A program made the position numbers and the translations under genes. DNA of 64,000 nt, taken from contig CAMNSD010000011.1 in the NCBI GenBank assembly GCA_946554445.1, positions 1-64,000 of the forward strand, read 5' to 3'. Shown in pieces: positions 1 to 8,026 of the stretch; the stretch's first letter is position 1; each line of letters begins with the position of its first letter. The notes below the pieces were generated by a model that did no database searches, had not been told where the DNA came from, and saw only the letters and a list, made by a program, of their open reading frames with translations. This stretch comes from an uncultured Lachnospiraceae bacterium. Its GTDB lineage: Bacteria > Bacillota > Clostridia > Lachnospirales > Lachnospiraceae.

Positions 1-55
1 CGGTTCAGGTCCGTGTGATAGCAATATCATGAGGGTTCAAGTCCCTTTTCCTGCA
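1..55 (+). tRNA. tRNA-Leu(CAG), 3' part (5' end outside window)
   Basis: The first 13 bases read as the 3-bp visible part of the anticodon stem around a 7-base loop TTCAGGT, giving anticodon CAG, which reads the leucine codon CUG. A long class II variable arm follows, with stem TGATA/TATCA around GCAA. The T arm is 31-47 with loop TTCAAGT, and the acceptor strand TTCCTGC plus discriminator A ends at 55. No CCA is encoded. The long variable arm together with CAG supports leucine. The D arm and 5' acceptor strand lie before the window. Confidence 0.85.
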
Positions 56-67
56 TGATACAATTAG

Positions 68-93
68 GAGGACATCGCAAATGCGGTGTCCTC
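68..93 (+). terminator. Hairpin after tRNA-Leu, probable terminator
   Basis: An 11-bp stem (one G-T pair) closes a 4-base AAAT loop, starting 12 bases after the tRNA end. Only a weak T run (TTACGTT) follows, so it may be a weak terminator or a 3' processing structure. Confidence 0.5.
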
Positions 94-187
94 TTACGTT
101 AATCTAAAGATATCTGGCGAATCCGGGAATCTGTTGTTTGGATATTTTGCGGAGAAAATTACTTTTTTGTAAACCGTTCCGAAAGAA

Positions 188-216
188 TTTACTTTTCAGA
201 TATTGTATGGTAGAAT
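188..216 (+). promoter_or_regulatory. Candidate sigma-A promoter for the GerMN lipoprotein gene
   Basis: TTTACT at 188-193 and TAGAAT at 211-216 are separated by 17 bases. Each hexamer is close to the housekeeping consensus. The start codon at 266 would then have a leader of about 45 bases. No other promoter-like pair is evident between the tRNA and this gene. Confidence 0.45.
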
Positions 217-265
217 AAACCCGATTTAGATGATCTGTGACAGAGATGATCTGGGAGGGGAAATT

Positions 266-859
266 ATGAAAAAAGGGAAATGGGCTGTACTCGTGCTTGC
301 GTCAGTTTTTTTGTTGACGGCGTGCGGTCAACGGTTGGACAGTACTGTGACAACAGGGGAAATGGTTGTGCCTGAGATGTCTTCAGAAGACTTGCTGGTA
401 GATTCTTTGGAATATTTATTACAGGATGAGGAAAAGCAAGGAGAAGATATGCAGGGAATGGAAGCTTTGGCAGATGATGCCAAAGCAGGGAATAAAGCGT
501 CAGTAGAGATTGTCGTATATTATAGCAATGCGGCCTGTGACGGTTTGGATTCCCAGATAGAGCAGGCGGAGGAAGTGACGCCGGATGTGCTGATCGCTGC
601 TCTGGCAAGGCATAATATCGTGTCGCTTGACACAAAAGTGCTTTCTTTCAGTGAGGAAGAGAAGGAGGAGGGAAAAGCGATATATCTGGATCTTTCCACC
701 GGAATGAATCATTATCTGGAGACGATGACCAGGGAGGCAAAAGATATCATCATAGATTCTATTGCCAGTACGTTTTTGGAGAATTATCAGGCAGATATCA
801 TCCAGATTCAGGTTGGGGGAAAGCCTCTGCATCGTTCTGTGACATTGAATGAAGCATAA
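266..859 (+). CDS. GerMN-domain lipoprotein
   Basis: This is a 197-residue predicted lipoprotein. The N-terminus is MKKGK, a hydrophobic stretch and the lipobox LLTAC, so the mature protein should be lipid-anchored on the outer face of the membrane. After a Glu-rich linker of about 70 residues, the C-terminal 110 residues have the GerMN pattern: a strand with VVYYSN, then VTPDVLIAALARHNIV, then IYLDLS and a final V-x-G turn. GerM in Bacillus is needed for spore germination and the SpoIIIA-SpoIIQ channel, but GerMN domains also occur in other envelope lipoproteins, so the exact role is open. ATG 266 is chosen because GGAGGGG lies 5 bases upstream; an in-frame ATG at 230 has no ribosome-binding site. 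The next gene starts 18 bases downstream. Confidence 0.75.
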   Translation: MKKGKWAVLVLASVFLLTACGQRLDSTVTTGEMVVPEMSSEDLLVDSLEYLLQDEEKQGEDMQGMEALADDAKAGNKASVEIVVYYSNAACDGLDSQIEQAEEVTPDVLIAALARHNIVSLDTKVLSFSEEEKEEGKAIYLDLSTGMNHYLETMTREAKDIIIDSIASTFLENYQADIIQIQVGGKPLHRSVTLNEA

Positions 860-877
860 TAGAAAGGAAGTGTGGTT

Positions 878-1507
878 GTGGATACGATCAGTGAACGGGA
901 ACAGTTGATATTTGATGTTGCGCAGACAGAGTGGGAGTTGTTTCAACAGGTATATAATACCGGCGGCAGGGCTTCCTGCCAGGACGATCCGGATACCTTC
1001 TTTAAGATGAGGATGAGCCAGTGGATGGTATATTCGGACGAAGTGCTGCGAAGTTATCAGAAAGATTGTGAGAACGCCTGTAAGGAAGGGCGAAATGTTA
1101 TTTTTGAAAAGTATGGCAGGATGATGGAGAGTACCTTCCCGGAAGAATATGAGGGAATCAAGGAACATCTGCCAGATGTAACGGATAAGTTGGACATTGT
1201 GGAGAAGATTGTGAAGATCAATCTGGAATGGGATGCGGAAATGATGGAGAAGTATCCCAATCTTCGCAGGCGGGGCAGGGTAGCCACTACGGCGGAGGAT
1301 GGCGTGATGGCGGGTTCTTCTATGGAAAGCTATCTGCGGGGAGAACTTTTGACCTATTCCAGAAAGACATTGGAATTGGTCTGGGCGGAGACCAAAGATG
1401 CTTATGACAGGGGAGAGAGTCTGTTGAAACAGACCATCGCCAATGAGACGCTCTTTTATGGTTACCAGTCTTTAGAGGCAGCTGAGGCCAGATATGCCGA
1501 AAGGTAA
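878..1507 (+). CDS. DUF4125 family protein
   Basis: This is a 209-residue soluble protein with no signal peptide or membrane segment. It resembles the DUF4125 family: an N-terminal helix with EWELFQQV, GGRASCQDDPDTFFKMR, a central EKYGRMMEST and a C-terminal YLRGELLTYSRKTL. The conserved Trp, Cys and Arg residues suggest a ligand site, but I know of no established function. The start is taken as GTG 878 because AAAGGAAG ends at 870, giving normal spacing; GTG 872 would sit almost on the ribosome-binding site. It follows the GerMN lipoprotein gene closely and probably shares its transcript. A strong terminator lies about 80 bases after the stop. In some genomes members of this family sit beside radical SAM genes; none is seen here. 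Confidence 0.7.
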   Translation: MDTISEREQLIFDVAQTEWELFQQVYNTGGRASCQDDPDTFFKMRMSQWMVYSDEVLRSYQKDCENACKEGRNVIFEKYGRMMESTFPEEYEGIKEHLPDVTDKLDIVEKIVKINLEWDAEMMEKYPNLRRRGRVATTAEDGVMAGSSMESYLRGELLTYSRKTLELVWAETKDAYDRGESLLKQTIANETLFYGYQSLEAAEARYAER

Positions 1508-1576
1508 ATCATGATTGCCGGCGTGAAGAAAAGGGCACCGCTGTGCGGGGCTGTCAGCATCATTGTATATTAGATA

Positions 1577-2281
1577 TCAGAAATGCAGGCGTCTGCGCAC
1601 TTCGTTGCGCAGGCGTTTTTTGACGAGAATCGTGATTAGGGCAAAGTCGATGATGGTACATACGGTCAGCACCACGGCCGACCAAGTGATGTACATAGGC
1701 GCAAGGAGCATGTGACGGATCAAAAGTTCCAGGGCCACACAGAATAAGGGTATTTCGATAAACAGGCAGAGAGCCCCTGACAGGATCGTAAAAGGAAATT
1801 TGCGCGCCAAAAGCGTGAAGATCTCCATCAGTACGGTGATGAGGGCAATAATGGGAAAACCTAGCTGCCAGAACCATCGGTTGGTAGGAGTCAGGTATCC
1901 GATCATATACAGATAGACGGCCACGGCTACGCCGTCCGCCAGCAGGGAAATATAGACCGGCGTTTTACTGTAGTATACGGCTGGAAAGGTGAAGACAAAC
2001 AGGCAGATACAGATGCCGATTACCAAAAGGGACCACAGCGAATTGTTGAATGCCAGCAGATTTAACAGCAAGCAGGTAACGCTGGTGGCAATCAGGACAA
2101 CCGATAGTAAGATGCCCAGATCCTTTCTCTTGACAACCTCTACCTGGCCTTTCTTGACCGGATAGGGGGAGGGAGGGATATCCTGTCCTAGGGTTCTGGG
2201 ATTGATAACGGGTGTGTGGCACAGTGGGCACTCCCTCAGGGAGGCTTCCAATTCTACGCCGCAGTTTACACAGTATGACAT
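1577..2281 (-). CDS. DUF6320-like zinc-ribbon membrane protein
   Basis: This 234-residue protein has an N-terminal zinc ribbon, CVNCG followed by CPLCH (two CxxC pairs about 13 residues apart). After a Pro-rich linker come about six hydrophobic segments between residues 55 and 220, then a short basic tail rich in Arg and Lys. This matches the DUF6320 architecture. The molecular function is unknown; an inner-membrane location with the zinc ribbon in the cytosol is likely. The gene lies 106 bases downstream of an acyltransferase gene on the same strand, and probably both form one transcript. AAAGGA precedes the ATG at a suitable distance. The 3' end carries the hairpin that terminates the opposing transcription unit. 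Confidence 0.7.
   Translation of the reverse strand: MSYCVNCGVELEASLRECPLCHTPVINPRTLGQDIPPSPYPVKKGQVEVVKRKDLGILLSVVLIATSVTCLLLNLLAFNNSLWSLLVIGICICLFVFTFPAVYYSKTPVYISLLADGVAVAVYLYMIGYLTPTNRWFWQLGFPIIALITVLMEIFTLLARKFPFTILSGALCLFIEIPLFCVALELLIRHMLLAPMYITWSAVVLTVCTIIDFALITILVKKRLRNEVRRRLHF
1590..1621 (+). terminator. Intrinsic terminator embedded in the opposing gene's 3' end
   Basis: A 9-10 bp GC-rich stem (1590-1599 with 1606-1615) is followed by six T on the plus strand. It would end the transcript of the GerMN/DUF4125 pair. The same DNA is the last codons of the minus-strand DUF6320 gene and encodes its basic tail. Confidence 0.8.
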
Positions 2282-2326
2282 GGCTGATTCCTTTCTGATA
2301 TTGGTGCTGCGTTAAAGCCGTGTCCG

Positions 2327-2378
2327 CAAAACGGTTTCCTTTATTGTATTTACTGAATTTGCAGACAAAACGGTTTTG
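2327..2378 (-). repeat. Two copies of a near-palindrome between acyltransferase and DUF6320 genes
   Basis: CAAAACGGTTT occurs at 2327-2337 and, extended to CAAAACGGTTTTG, at 2366-2378, with starts 39 bases apart. The longer copy is palindromic except at its centre base. The pair lies in the 106-base gap between two co-directional genes, so it could be a binding site or simply chance; no regulator is assignable. Confidence 0.4.
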
Positions 2379-2387
2379 GATGATGTA

Positions 2388-3746
2388 TCATGATAAATCG
2401 TGGGTACGGTTGCTTTCGATCTTAACGTGGATGCCGTCTTGTACCAATTTGCGGAAAAAGTGCCGTTCCACATCGGCCTCGATGATGCTGCTGGCAAAGT
2501 TGATGGTCAGGATATCTTCAAAACTGATGATGGCACAGTTGGTACGGGAGGAAAAAGGCTGTCCCATATAAATATCGAAGCGCTCAATATAAGGTTTCAT
2601 ATCCTCAGGCACCTGTAAGGCGCCCATATTGGTAAGGCCGGCGGAGGAATTTTTATCCTGCACCCTGGTGTAGAAAGTTTTTACGACGATATCCTTGATA
2701 AAAAGCGGCACCACGCGTATTAGAAGATTATGCTGGGTGGCGGCGTTGGTGGTGATATCGCCGCACAGGAATTTATCGTTGATATAATAACGCATGAAAT
2801 TATGAACCTGTGTCACAATCTCCTCAAAGGAGTATTCGCCCAGGCGGGGATCGATGGAAGGATATACCATGGTGATAAAGTTGCGCAGGGTTTTGGAAGG
2901 AAAGAAACGGCGCAGGTTCACCGGCATGGCGATACGCACCGGGCGCAGCTTTAAATGGAATTCCTCATTCTGTTTTAGCAGCAGGGCGTAGAGTAGTACG
3001 GCATTTAAATATTCTGTGATGGTGGCGCCGTATCGTTTGGCGACAGTCATAACCTCCTGCACTGACAGAACGCCGTCTATGATGTTCAACGTGTAAAAGG
3101 GTTCTTTCGTGCCCCGTACACGATAGGTTTTTTCGGCGGGCCGGGGCGGTTTCACTTTTGCGGTAGCATAACGCATATAAGCGTCTTCCAATTCCCCGGG
3201 ATCAGGCGTTTCCTTAAGATCCAGAACGAAACCGGAAGGCGTGATGGAGTGTCCCTGCATACCGAGATATACGGCTGTCAGCGTCTGCAGCAGGCACATA
3301 CCGCCTGTGCCGTCGCCAAGACAGTGGTGTGCTTCCAGGGCAATACGCCTGCCATAATAGTATACTCTAATAAGATAACGATTGTTACCTTTAAAATGCA
3401 TGGGCATACATGGGTTTTTAATATCTTCCCGCACATATGGTCCGGGTTTGTTGTTGGGCTCTAAATAACGCCAGAATAGTCCCTTCCTGATAGCAACCTT
3501 GTAAGTGGGAAAACGCGTCAGCGTCTTGTCTAGGGCTTTTTGCAGGAGAACAGGATCGATTTCTTCCTTTAATACAACAGACAGACGATAGACGGAGGAA
3601 AAATCCCGCCGCTGTAAAGTGGGATAGACAATAGCGGATAAATCCAACTTGTACCAGATGTCCTTTTTGTTTCGGCTGGACTGTCTGGCAGATTGCTTAT
3701 TGGATGGTAGATTGATTTGTTTATTTAGATGTTTGTTTCGCGTCAT
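2388..3746 (-). CDS. Condensation-superfamily acyltransferase (alcohol acetyltransferase-like)
   Basis: This 452-residue protein carries the superfamily signature HHxxxDG as H140, H141, D145 and G146 in AHHCLGDGTGG, the catalytic motif of condensation domains, chloramphenicol acetyltransferase and BAHD/PapA-type acyltransferases. Sequence before it (TRFPTYKVAIRKG) and near the C-terminus (SFEDILTINFAS) fits the second half of the fold. The likely chemistry is acyl transfer to an alcohol or amine; the substrate cannot be read from the sequence. The first 30 residues are a Lys/Arg/Gln-rich tail. No strong ribosome-binding site precedes the ATG, but there is no other plausible start. It is divergent from an esterase gene, which could remove the acyl group this enzyme adds (inference). 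Confidence 0.7.
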   Translation of the reverse strand: MTRNKHLNKQINLPSNKQSARQSSRNKKDIWYKLDLSAIVYPTLQRRDFSSVYRLSVVLKEEIDPVLLQKALDKTLTRFPTYKVAIRKGLFWRYLEPNNKPGPYVREDIKNPCMPMHFKGNNRYLIRVYYYGRRIALEAHHCLGDGTGGMCLLQTLTAVYLGMQGHSITPSGFVLDLKETPDPGELEDAYMRYATAKVKPPRPAEKTYRVRGTKEPFYTLNIIDGVLSVQEVMTVAKRYGATITEYLNAVLLYALLLKQNEEFHLKLRPVRIAMPVNLRRFFPSKTLRNFITMVYPSIDPRLGEYSFEEIVTQVHNFMRYYINDKFLCGDITTNAATQHNLLIRVVPLFIKDIVVKTFYTRVQDKNSSAGLTNMGALQVPEDMKPYIERFDIYMGQPFSSRTNCAIISFEDILTINFASSIIEADVERHFFRKLVQDGIHVKIESNRTHDLS

Positions 3747-3959
3747 AATTTACACTATGGGAAGAAATATTTACATGATATTTTATGTCGGTTTGTGCTT
3801 AGGATTCCATTTTCCAACATTTTCAACAGTAACACTTAAAGTATAACACATATCAAGATATTTATGGTAAAATGTAAGCAGAATTAATAATATTTTATTT
3901 TTTTATAATATTTGCCATTTTAGGAAGAACGTAAAATAGGAAGAAGTCACGGAGGTACT

Positions 3960-4877
3960 ATGGGCAGGGCAGATAAGAAAAATGCGAATCTTATGAATCT
4001 GATCAAAAGAATGCATGGCGTGGTAGAAAATGTGGATATTGAGAGACATCGTCAATCACAGGATTACTTTGGGGCGCTTCTTGGCAACAAGAAGGAAGTA
4101 ATCGTGGAGGATTTGGAGATTGTCATAGAGGCGGAGGAAGGAAGGATTCTGCATGGAGAGTGGACTTATGTAAACCGAGCGCATATGAAAAAATATGTGA
4201 TTCTCTATTGTCATGGGGGCGGTTACTCTACGGGCAGCAGTCTCTATGCAAGAACGCTGACGACCAAACTGGCCACTTCTACTTCCATGGATGTGCTCTG
4301 TTTCGATTATAGGCTTGCGCCGGAACATCCTTATCCGGCGGCAGTGAAGGACGCCATGCAGGTGTGGAATTATCTGATGCTCTTAGGATACGGGGCAAGG
4401 GACATTATCCTGGCAGGGGATTCCGCAGGCGGCAACTTAGCGCTTTGTCTGGCTTTGCAGTTAAAGAAGGAGGGACGTCTTATGCCCCGTGGTCTGGTGC
4501 TGATGTCGCCTTGGACAGACCTTACGGTTTCTGGGAAATCTCATGTCACGAAGGCGGAGATCGATCCGGTTTTGAACGCAGAGTATCTGGAACGGATGAT
4601 TGTCAACTATGCGGATGGACAGGATCTTACCGATCCTATGATTTCACCGCTTTTTGGTGATTATGAGGGATTTCCGCCTACTTATATTCAAGTGGGGAGC
4701 AACGAAATTTTACAGGATGATGCGGTCATGCTCTATAAAAAGCTGTTGAAATCCAATGTTTCGGTGAAGCTGGATACGTTCCGGGGGATGTGGCATGTGT
4801 TCCAGATGTCTCCCTTTAAGACGGCTTATGAGGCCATGGATAAGAATGCGGAATTTATCTATGATATCTGCCGATGA
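3960..4877 (+). CDS. HSL-type alpha/beta hydrolase (esterase)
   Basis: This 305-residue enzyme has the oxyanion-hole motif HGGG at residues 85-88 and the nucleophile elbow GDSAG with S155, both diagnostic of the hormone-sensitive-lipase family of carboxylesterases. The catalytic histidine is probably H279 in GMWHVF. The acid normally found in a (D)PLxDD context falls in SNEILQDDA here, so E249 or a neighbouring Asp must serve; this is not settled by eye. There is no signal peptide, so it is cytosolic. GGAGGT lies 3 bases before the ATG. It diverges from the acyltransferase gene across a 213-base AT-rich intergenic region that probably holds both promoters. Structured repeats follow the stop codon. 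Confidence 0.8.
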   Translation: MGRADKKNANLMNLIKRMHGVVENVDIERHRQSQDYFGALLGNKKEVIVEDLEIVIEAEEGRILHGEWTYVNRAHMKKYVILYCHGGGYSTGSSLYARTLTTKLATSTSMDVLCFDYRLAPEHPYPAAVKDAMQVWNYLMLLGYGARDIILAGDSAGGNLALCLALQLKKEGRLMPRGLVLMSPWTDLTVSGKSHVTKAEIDPVLNAEYLERMIVNYADGQDLTDPMISPLFGDYEGFPPTYIQVGSNEILQDDAVMLYKKLLKSNVSVKLDTFRGMWHVFQMSPFKTAYEAMDKNAEFIYDICR

Positions 4878-4881
4878 TATG

Positions 4882-5056
4882 TAGCAAATTCCTTCGGAAT
4901 TAGCTACTCGAGGACTGCTACGCAGCCTCGGAATGTGCGGCAGGGGAATTTGCCTCTCGAGGAATGCTTTGCATCCTCGTGACATGCGGTGGAGGGGAAT
5001 TTGCCTCTCGAGGAATGCTTTGCATCCTCGTGATATGCGGAAGAGGGGAATTTACC
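4882..5056 (+). repeat. Tandem palindromic repeats, about 50-bp period
   Basis: Three hairpins with the outline CGAGG-(A)-NTGC-loop-GCAN-CCTCG start at 4909, 4958 and 5009 (periods 49 and 51). They are separated by spacers with the shared string GGGGAATTTGCC or a variant. A related hairpin, AATTCC-TTC-GGAATT with flanking TAGC/GCTA, precedes them at 4882-4906. The first unit has CTGC/GCAG where the others have ATGC/GCAT, so the pairing is kept by a compensatory change. The array fills the gap between the esterase and dgt genes. It resembles REP-type intergenic elements rather than a CRISPR array. Confidence 0.8.
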
Positions 5057-5146
5057 TTTTTTTTGGAATAGGAAAAGGATTCCGGCGTTTTAGGGAGAAT
5101 AATAGTAGTAGACGGTTGTTTTTTGATAGAAAAGAAAGGCATACCT

Positions 5147-6151
5147 ATGAATATACGGGAAAGTTTGGAACAGTGGGAGAAAGAGTATCTAAGTCCCTAT
5201 GCCATGCTCAGTATGAATTCCAAGGGGAGGCTTAAGGAGGAAGAACAGTGCGATATCCGGCCGGTGTTTCAAAGGGACAGGGATCGGATCATACATAGTA
5301 AGTCGTTCCGGCGTCTGAAAGATAAGACGCAGGTGTTTTTGACGCCGGAGGGGGATCATTACAGAACCCGTCTGACGCATACGCTGGAAGTCAGTCAGAC
5401 AGCCAGGACCATTGCCAAGGCTTTGCAGCTGAATGAGGATCTGGTGGAAGCGATCGCCCTTGGTCATGATCTAGGACATACACCTTTTGGACATGCAGGG
5501 GAACGGGCGCTTGACCGGGTATGTCCCTATGGATTTAAGCACAATGAACAGAGCGTGCGGACAGTGGATATGTTGGAAAAGGATGGAAGAGGCATCAATC
5601 TGACGCATGAGGTACGGGACGGAATCCTGAATCATCAGACTTCTGGGATGCCTGCGACTTTAGAGGGAAAAATTGTCCGGCTGGCCGACAAGATTGCGTA
5701 TATTCATCATGACATGGATGATGCTGTTCGGGCGGGGATTTTGAAGGAGGCGGATGTGCCCAGGGAGATAGGTTCTGTGATTGGCTACAGCTGTGGGCAG
5801 CGCCTAGACTTTTTTATTCATAATATTGTGACGAACAGTCGGGATAAGGACGATATCTGTATGTCGCCGGAAGTGGCGAAGGCGATGCAGAAGATGCGGG
5901 AATTTATGTTTCGGAATGTCTATAAGAATCCCGTCGCCAAGAGCGAGGAAGGGAAGGCGGAGAATTTGATCATCACTCTGTATGAATATTATTTGGTGCA
6001 TACGGAGAAACTCCCCAATTTCCTGTTCCGGCTTTTGGACGCGGGAGAACCGCTGGAAAAGATTGTATGCGACTACATCAGTTCCATGACGGATCGGTTT
6101 GCCATTGCGCAGTATGAGAGGATATTTATTCCGAAAACGTGGCATGGCTGA
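5147..6151 (+). CDS. dgt: Deoxyguanosinetriphosphate triphosphohydrolase-like HD protein
   Basis: This 334-residue protein belongs to the HD-domain dNTP triphosphohydrolases, which convert dNTPs to deoxynucleosides and triphosphate. Metal ligands are visible as the H in RTRLTHTLEV, the HD of GHDLGHTPFGHAGE and a later D in VRLADKIAYIHHD. The N-terminal RDRDRIIHSKSFRRLKDKTQVF is typical of the shorter dGTPase-like subfamily. The start is ATG 5147 with GAAAGG upstream; a TTG at 5123 is in frame but poorly placed. It stands 28 bases before dnaG, and the order dgt-dnaG-rpoD is common in Clostridia. The substrate preference among dNTPs cannot be read from the sequence. Confidence 0.85.
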   Translation: MNIRESLEQWEKEYLSPYAMLSMNSKGRLKEEEQCDIRPVFQRDRDRIIHSKSFRRLKDKTQVFLTPEGDHYRTRLTHTLEVSQTARTIAKALQLNEDLVEAIALGHDLGHTPFGHAGERALDRVCPYGFKHNEQSVRTVDMLEKDGRGINLTHEVRDGILNHQTSGMPATLEGKIVRLADKIAYIHHDMDDAVRAGILKEADVPREIGSVIGYSCGQRLDFFIHNIVTNSRDKDDICMSPEVAKAMQKMREFMFRNVYKNPVAKSEEGKAENLIITLYEYYLVHTEKLPNFLFRLLDAGEPLEKIVCDYISSMTDRFAIAQYERIFIPKTWHG

Positions 6152-6179
6152 TGGATATTTATATATAGGAAGGGATAAG

Positions 6180-7952
6180 ATGCGTTATCCGGATGAACTG
6201 ATCGAAGAGATCAGAATGAAAAACGATATTGTGGAAGTGATTTCGGGCTATGTACGGATGCAGAAGAAGGGAAGCAGTTATTTCGGGCTGTGCCCGTTTC
6301 ATAATGAAAAGTCTCCCTCTTTTTCCGTATCTCCGGGCAAGCAGATGTATTATTGCTTTGGATGTGGCGCGGGCGGTAATGTGATCACTTTTCTAATGGA
6401 ATATGAAAACGCAACCTTTCAGGAAGCAGTTAAAATGCTGGCGGACCGGGCTGGCGTGTCTTTGCCGGAAGTGGAATACTCGGAGGAGATGCGGCGTAAG
6501 GAAAGCAGGCGGACTAAGCTTTTGGAGGTCAATAAGGAGGCGGCTAGATATTACTATTATCTGCTGCGTTCCGACAGAGGGAAAATAGGCTATCGTTATT
6601 TGGCAGGCAGGGCGCTTTCGGATGAGACCATGAAAAAGTTTGGCTTAGGTTATGCGGACGGTGCGGGCTCCGACCTGACGGCCTATTTAAAGTCAAAGGG
6701 ATACGCGGATGACCTGATCACGGAGTCGGGACTTACAGGCTTTGATGAGAAACGGGGCGTTCACGATAAGTTTTGGAATCGCGTGATGTTCCCAATACAG
6801 GACGCTAACCACAGAGTCATAGGATTTGGCGGCCGTGTTATGGGGGACGCCAAGCCCAAGTACTTAAATTCGCCGGAGACAGCGATTTTTGATAAAAGCC
6901 GTAATCTGTACGGGTTGAATTTTGCCAGGACTTCCAGAAAGGGTAATATGATCCTGTGCGAGGGGTATATGGACGTGATAGCCATGCATCAGGCGGGGTT
7001 CACCCAGGCGGTGGCTTCTCTGGGAACGGCTTTCACGGCAGGACAGGCTACACTTTTAAAACGTTATGCGGATGAGGTGCTTCTGGCATACGACAGTGAT
7101 GGTGCCGGTACCAATGCAGCGCTTCGGGCGATTGGGATATTGCGGGAGGCAGGACTGCGGGGGCGCGTCATAGACATGCAGCCTTACAAGGATCCGGATG
7201 AATTTGTCAAAAACTTGGGTGCAGAGGCATTTCAGGAGAGGTTGGACCAGGCGCAGAACAGCTTCTTCTTTGAATTAAAGATTCTGGAGCGGGATTATCA
7301 GATGGACGATCCGGAGTCCAAGACAGCGTTTCACCGGGAGATCGCCAAGAAGTTGTGCGGTTTCGAGGAAGAGGTGGAACGGGAGAATTATATAGAATCT
7401 GTGGCGAGACATTATCATATCGGTTATGAGAACCTGCGAAAACTGGTGAGCAGTTATGCGGCCCGTACCGGGTTAGTCAAACCGGTGGAGAGGCCAAAGA
7501 GTACGGTCTCTTCCAAACCCAAACCACAGGATAATATCAAAAAGTCGCAGCGGCTGTTATTGACCTGGATTGTGGAAGAACCCAAGGTGTATCCGAAGAT
7601 AAAGCCTTATATCCGGGCGCAGGATTTCACCGAGGAACTTTACAGGCAGGTGGCGGACAGGCTGTTTGCGGGACTGGAGCAGGGGGAATTTAACCCGGCA
7701 TCTATCATCAGCGCCTTTGAGGAGGAAGAGGAGCAGCGGGCGGTAGCAGAACTGTTCAATACGAAACTGTCAGAACTTACCACGGATCAGGAGCGGGAGA
7801 AGGCTTTCCGTGATATCGTATATGCGGTGAAGAAGAACAGTTTTGATTATTATTCCGCCAGAATGGGCTCGGATATGGAGGCGTTAAACCAGGTGATTCA
7901 GGGCAAAAAAGAACTGGAAGAACTTAGCAAAACGCATATTTCCCTGCAATAA
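6180..7952 (+). CDS. dnaG: DNA primase
   Basis: This 590-residue primase makes RNA primers at the replication fork. The N-terminal CHC2 zinc finger shows CPFH and CFGCGAGG near residues 40-65. The catalytic core contains the Toprim motifs EGYMD and DSDGAG near residues 260-310. The C-terminal 160 residues, after a Pro/Lys-rich linker, should be the helicase-binding domain. ATG 6180 follows AGGAAGGG and begins MRYPDELIEEIR, the usual primase N-terminus; upstream in-frame starts lie inside dgt. It is 28 bases after dgt and 74 bases before rpoD, matching the classical macromolecular synthesis operon. Nothing is missing from the motifs I can check. Confidence 0.95.
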   Translation: MRYPDELIEEIRMKNDIVEVISGYVRMQKKGSSYFGLCPFHNEKSPSFSVSPGKQMYYCFGCGAGGNVITFLMEYENATFQEAVKMLADRAGVSLPEVEYSEEMRRKESRRTKLLEVNKEAARYYYYLLRSDRGKIGYRYLAGRALSDETMKKFGLGYADGAGSDLTAYLKSKGYADDLITESGLTGFDEKRGVHDKFWNRVMFPIQDANHRVIGFGGRVMGDAKPKYLNSPETAIFDKSRNLYGLNFARTSRKGNMILCEGYMDVIAMHQAGFTQAVASLGTAFTAGQATLLKRYADEVLLAYDSDGAGTNAALRAIGILREAGLRGRVIDMQPYKDPDEFVKNLGAEAFQERLDQAQNSFFFELKILERDYQMDDPESKTAFHREIAKKLCGFEEEVERENYIESVARHYHIGYENLRKLVSSYAARTGLVKPVERPKSTVSSKPKPQDNIKKSQRLLLTWIVEEPKVYPKIKPYIRAQDFTEELYRQVADRLFAGLEQGEFNPASIISAFEEEEEQRAVAELFNTKLSELTTDQEREKAFRDIVYAVKKNSFDYYSARMGSDMEALNQVIQGKKELEELSKTHISLQ

Positions 7953-8026
7953 GGGTAAGATAATCGAAAAAAGGCGTAAGTTCAGAGAGTGACAGTATTT
8001 GAAACATAGGAAGGATGGACCAATTA

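Noticed and set aside
4882..5056. Possible CRISPR array because of the regular 50-bp period.
   Set aside because: The whole unit including the spacer part is repeated, there are only three units and no cas genes are present.
4933..5235. Open frame encoding tandem RGICLSRNALHPRDMR units, suggestive of a repeat peptide.
   Set aside because: It is produced by translating the palindromic DNA repeats, has no good ribosome-binding site, and runs into dgt in another frame.
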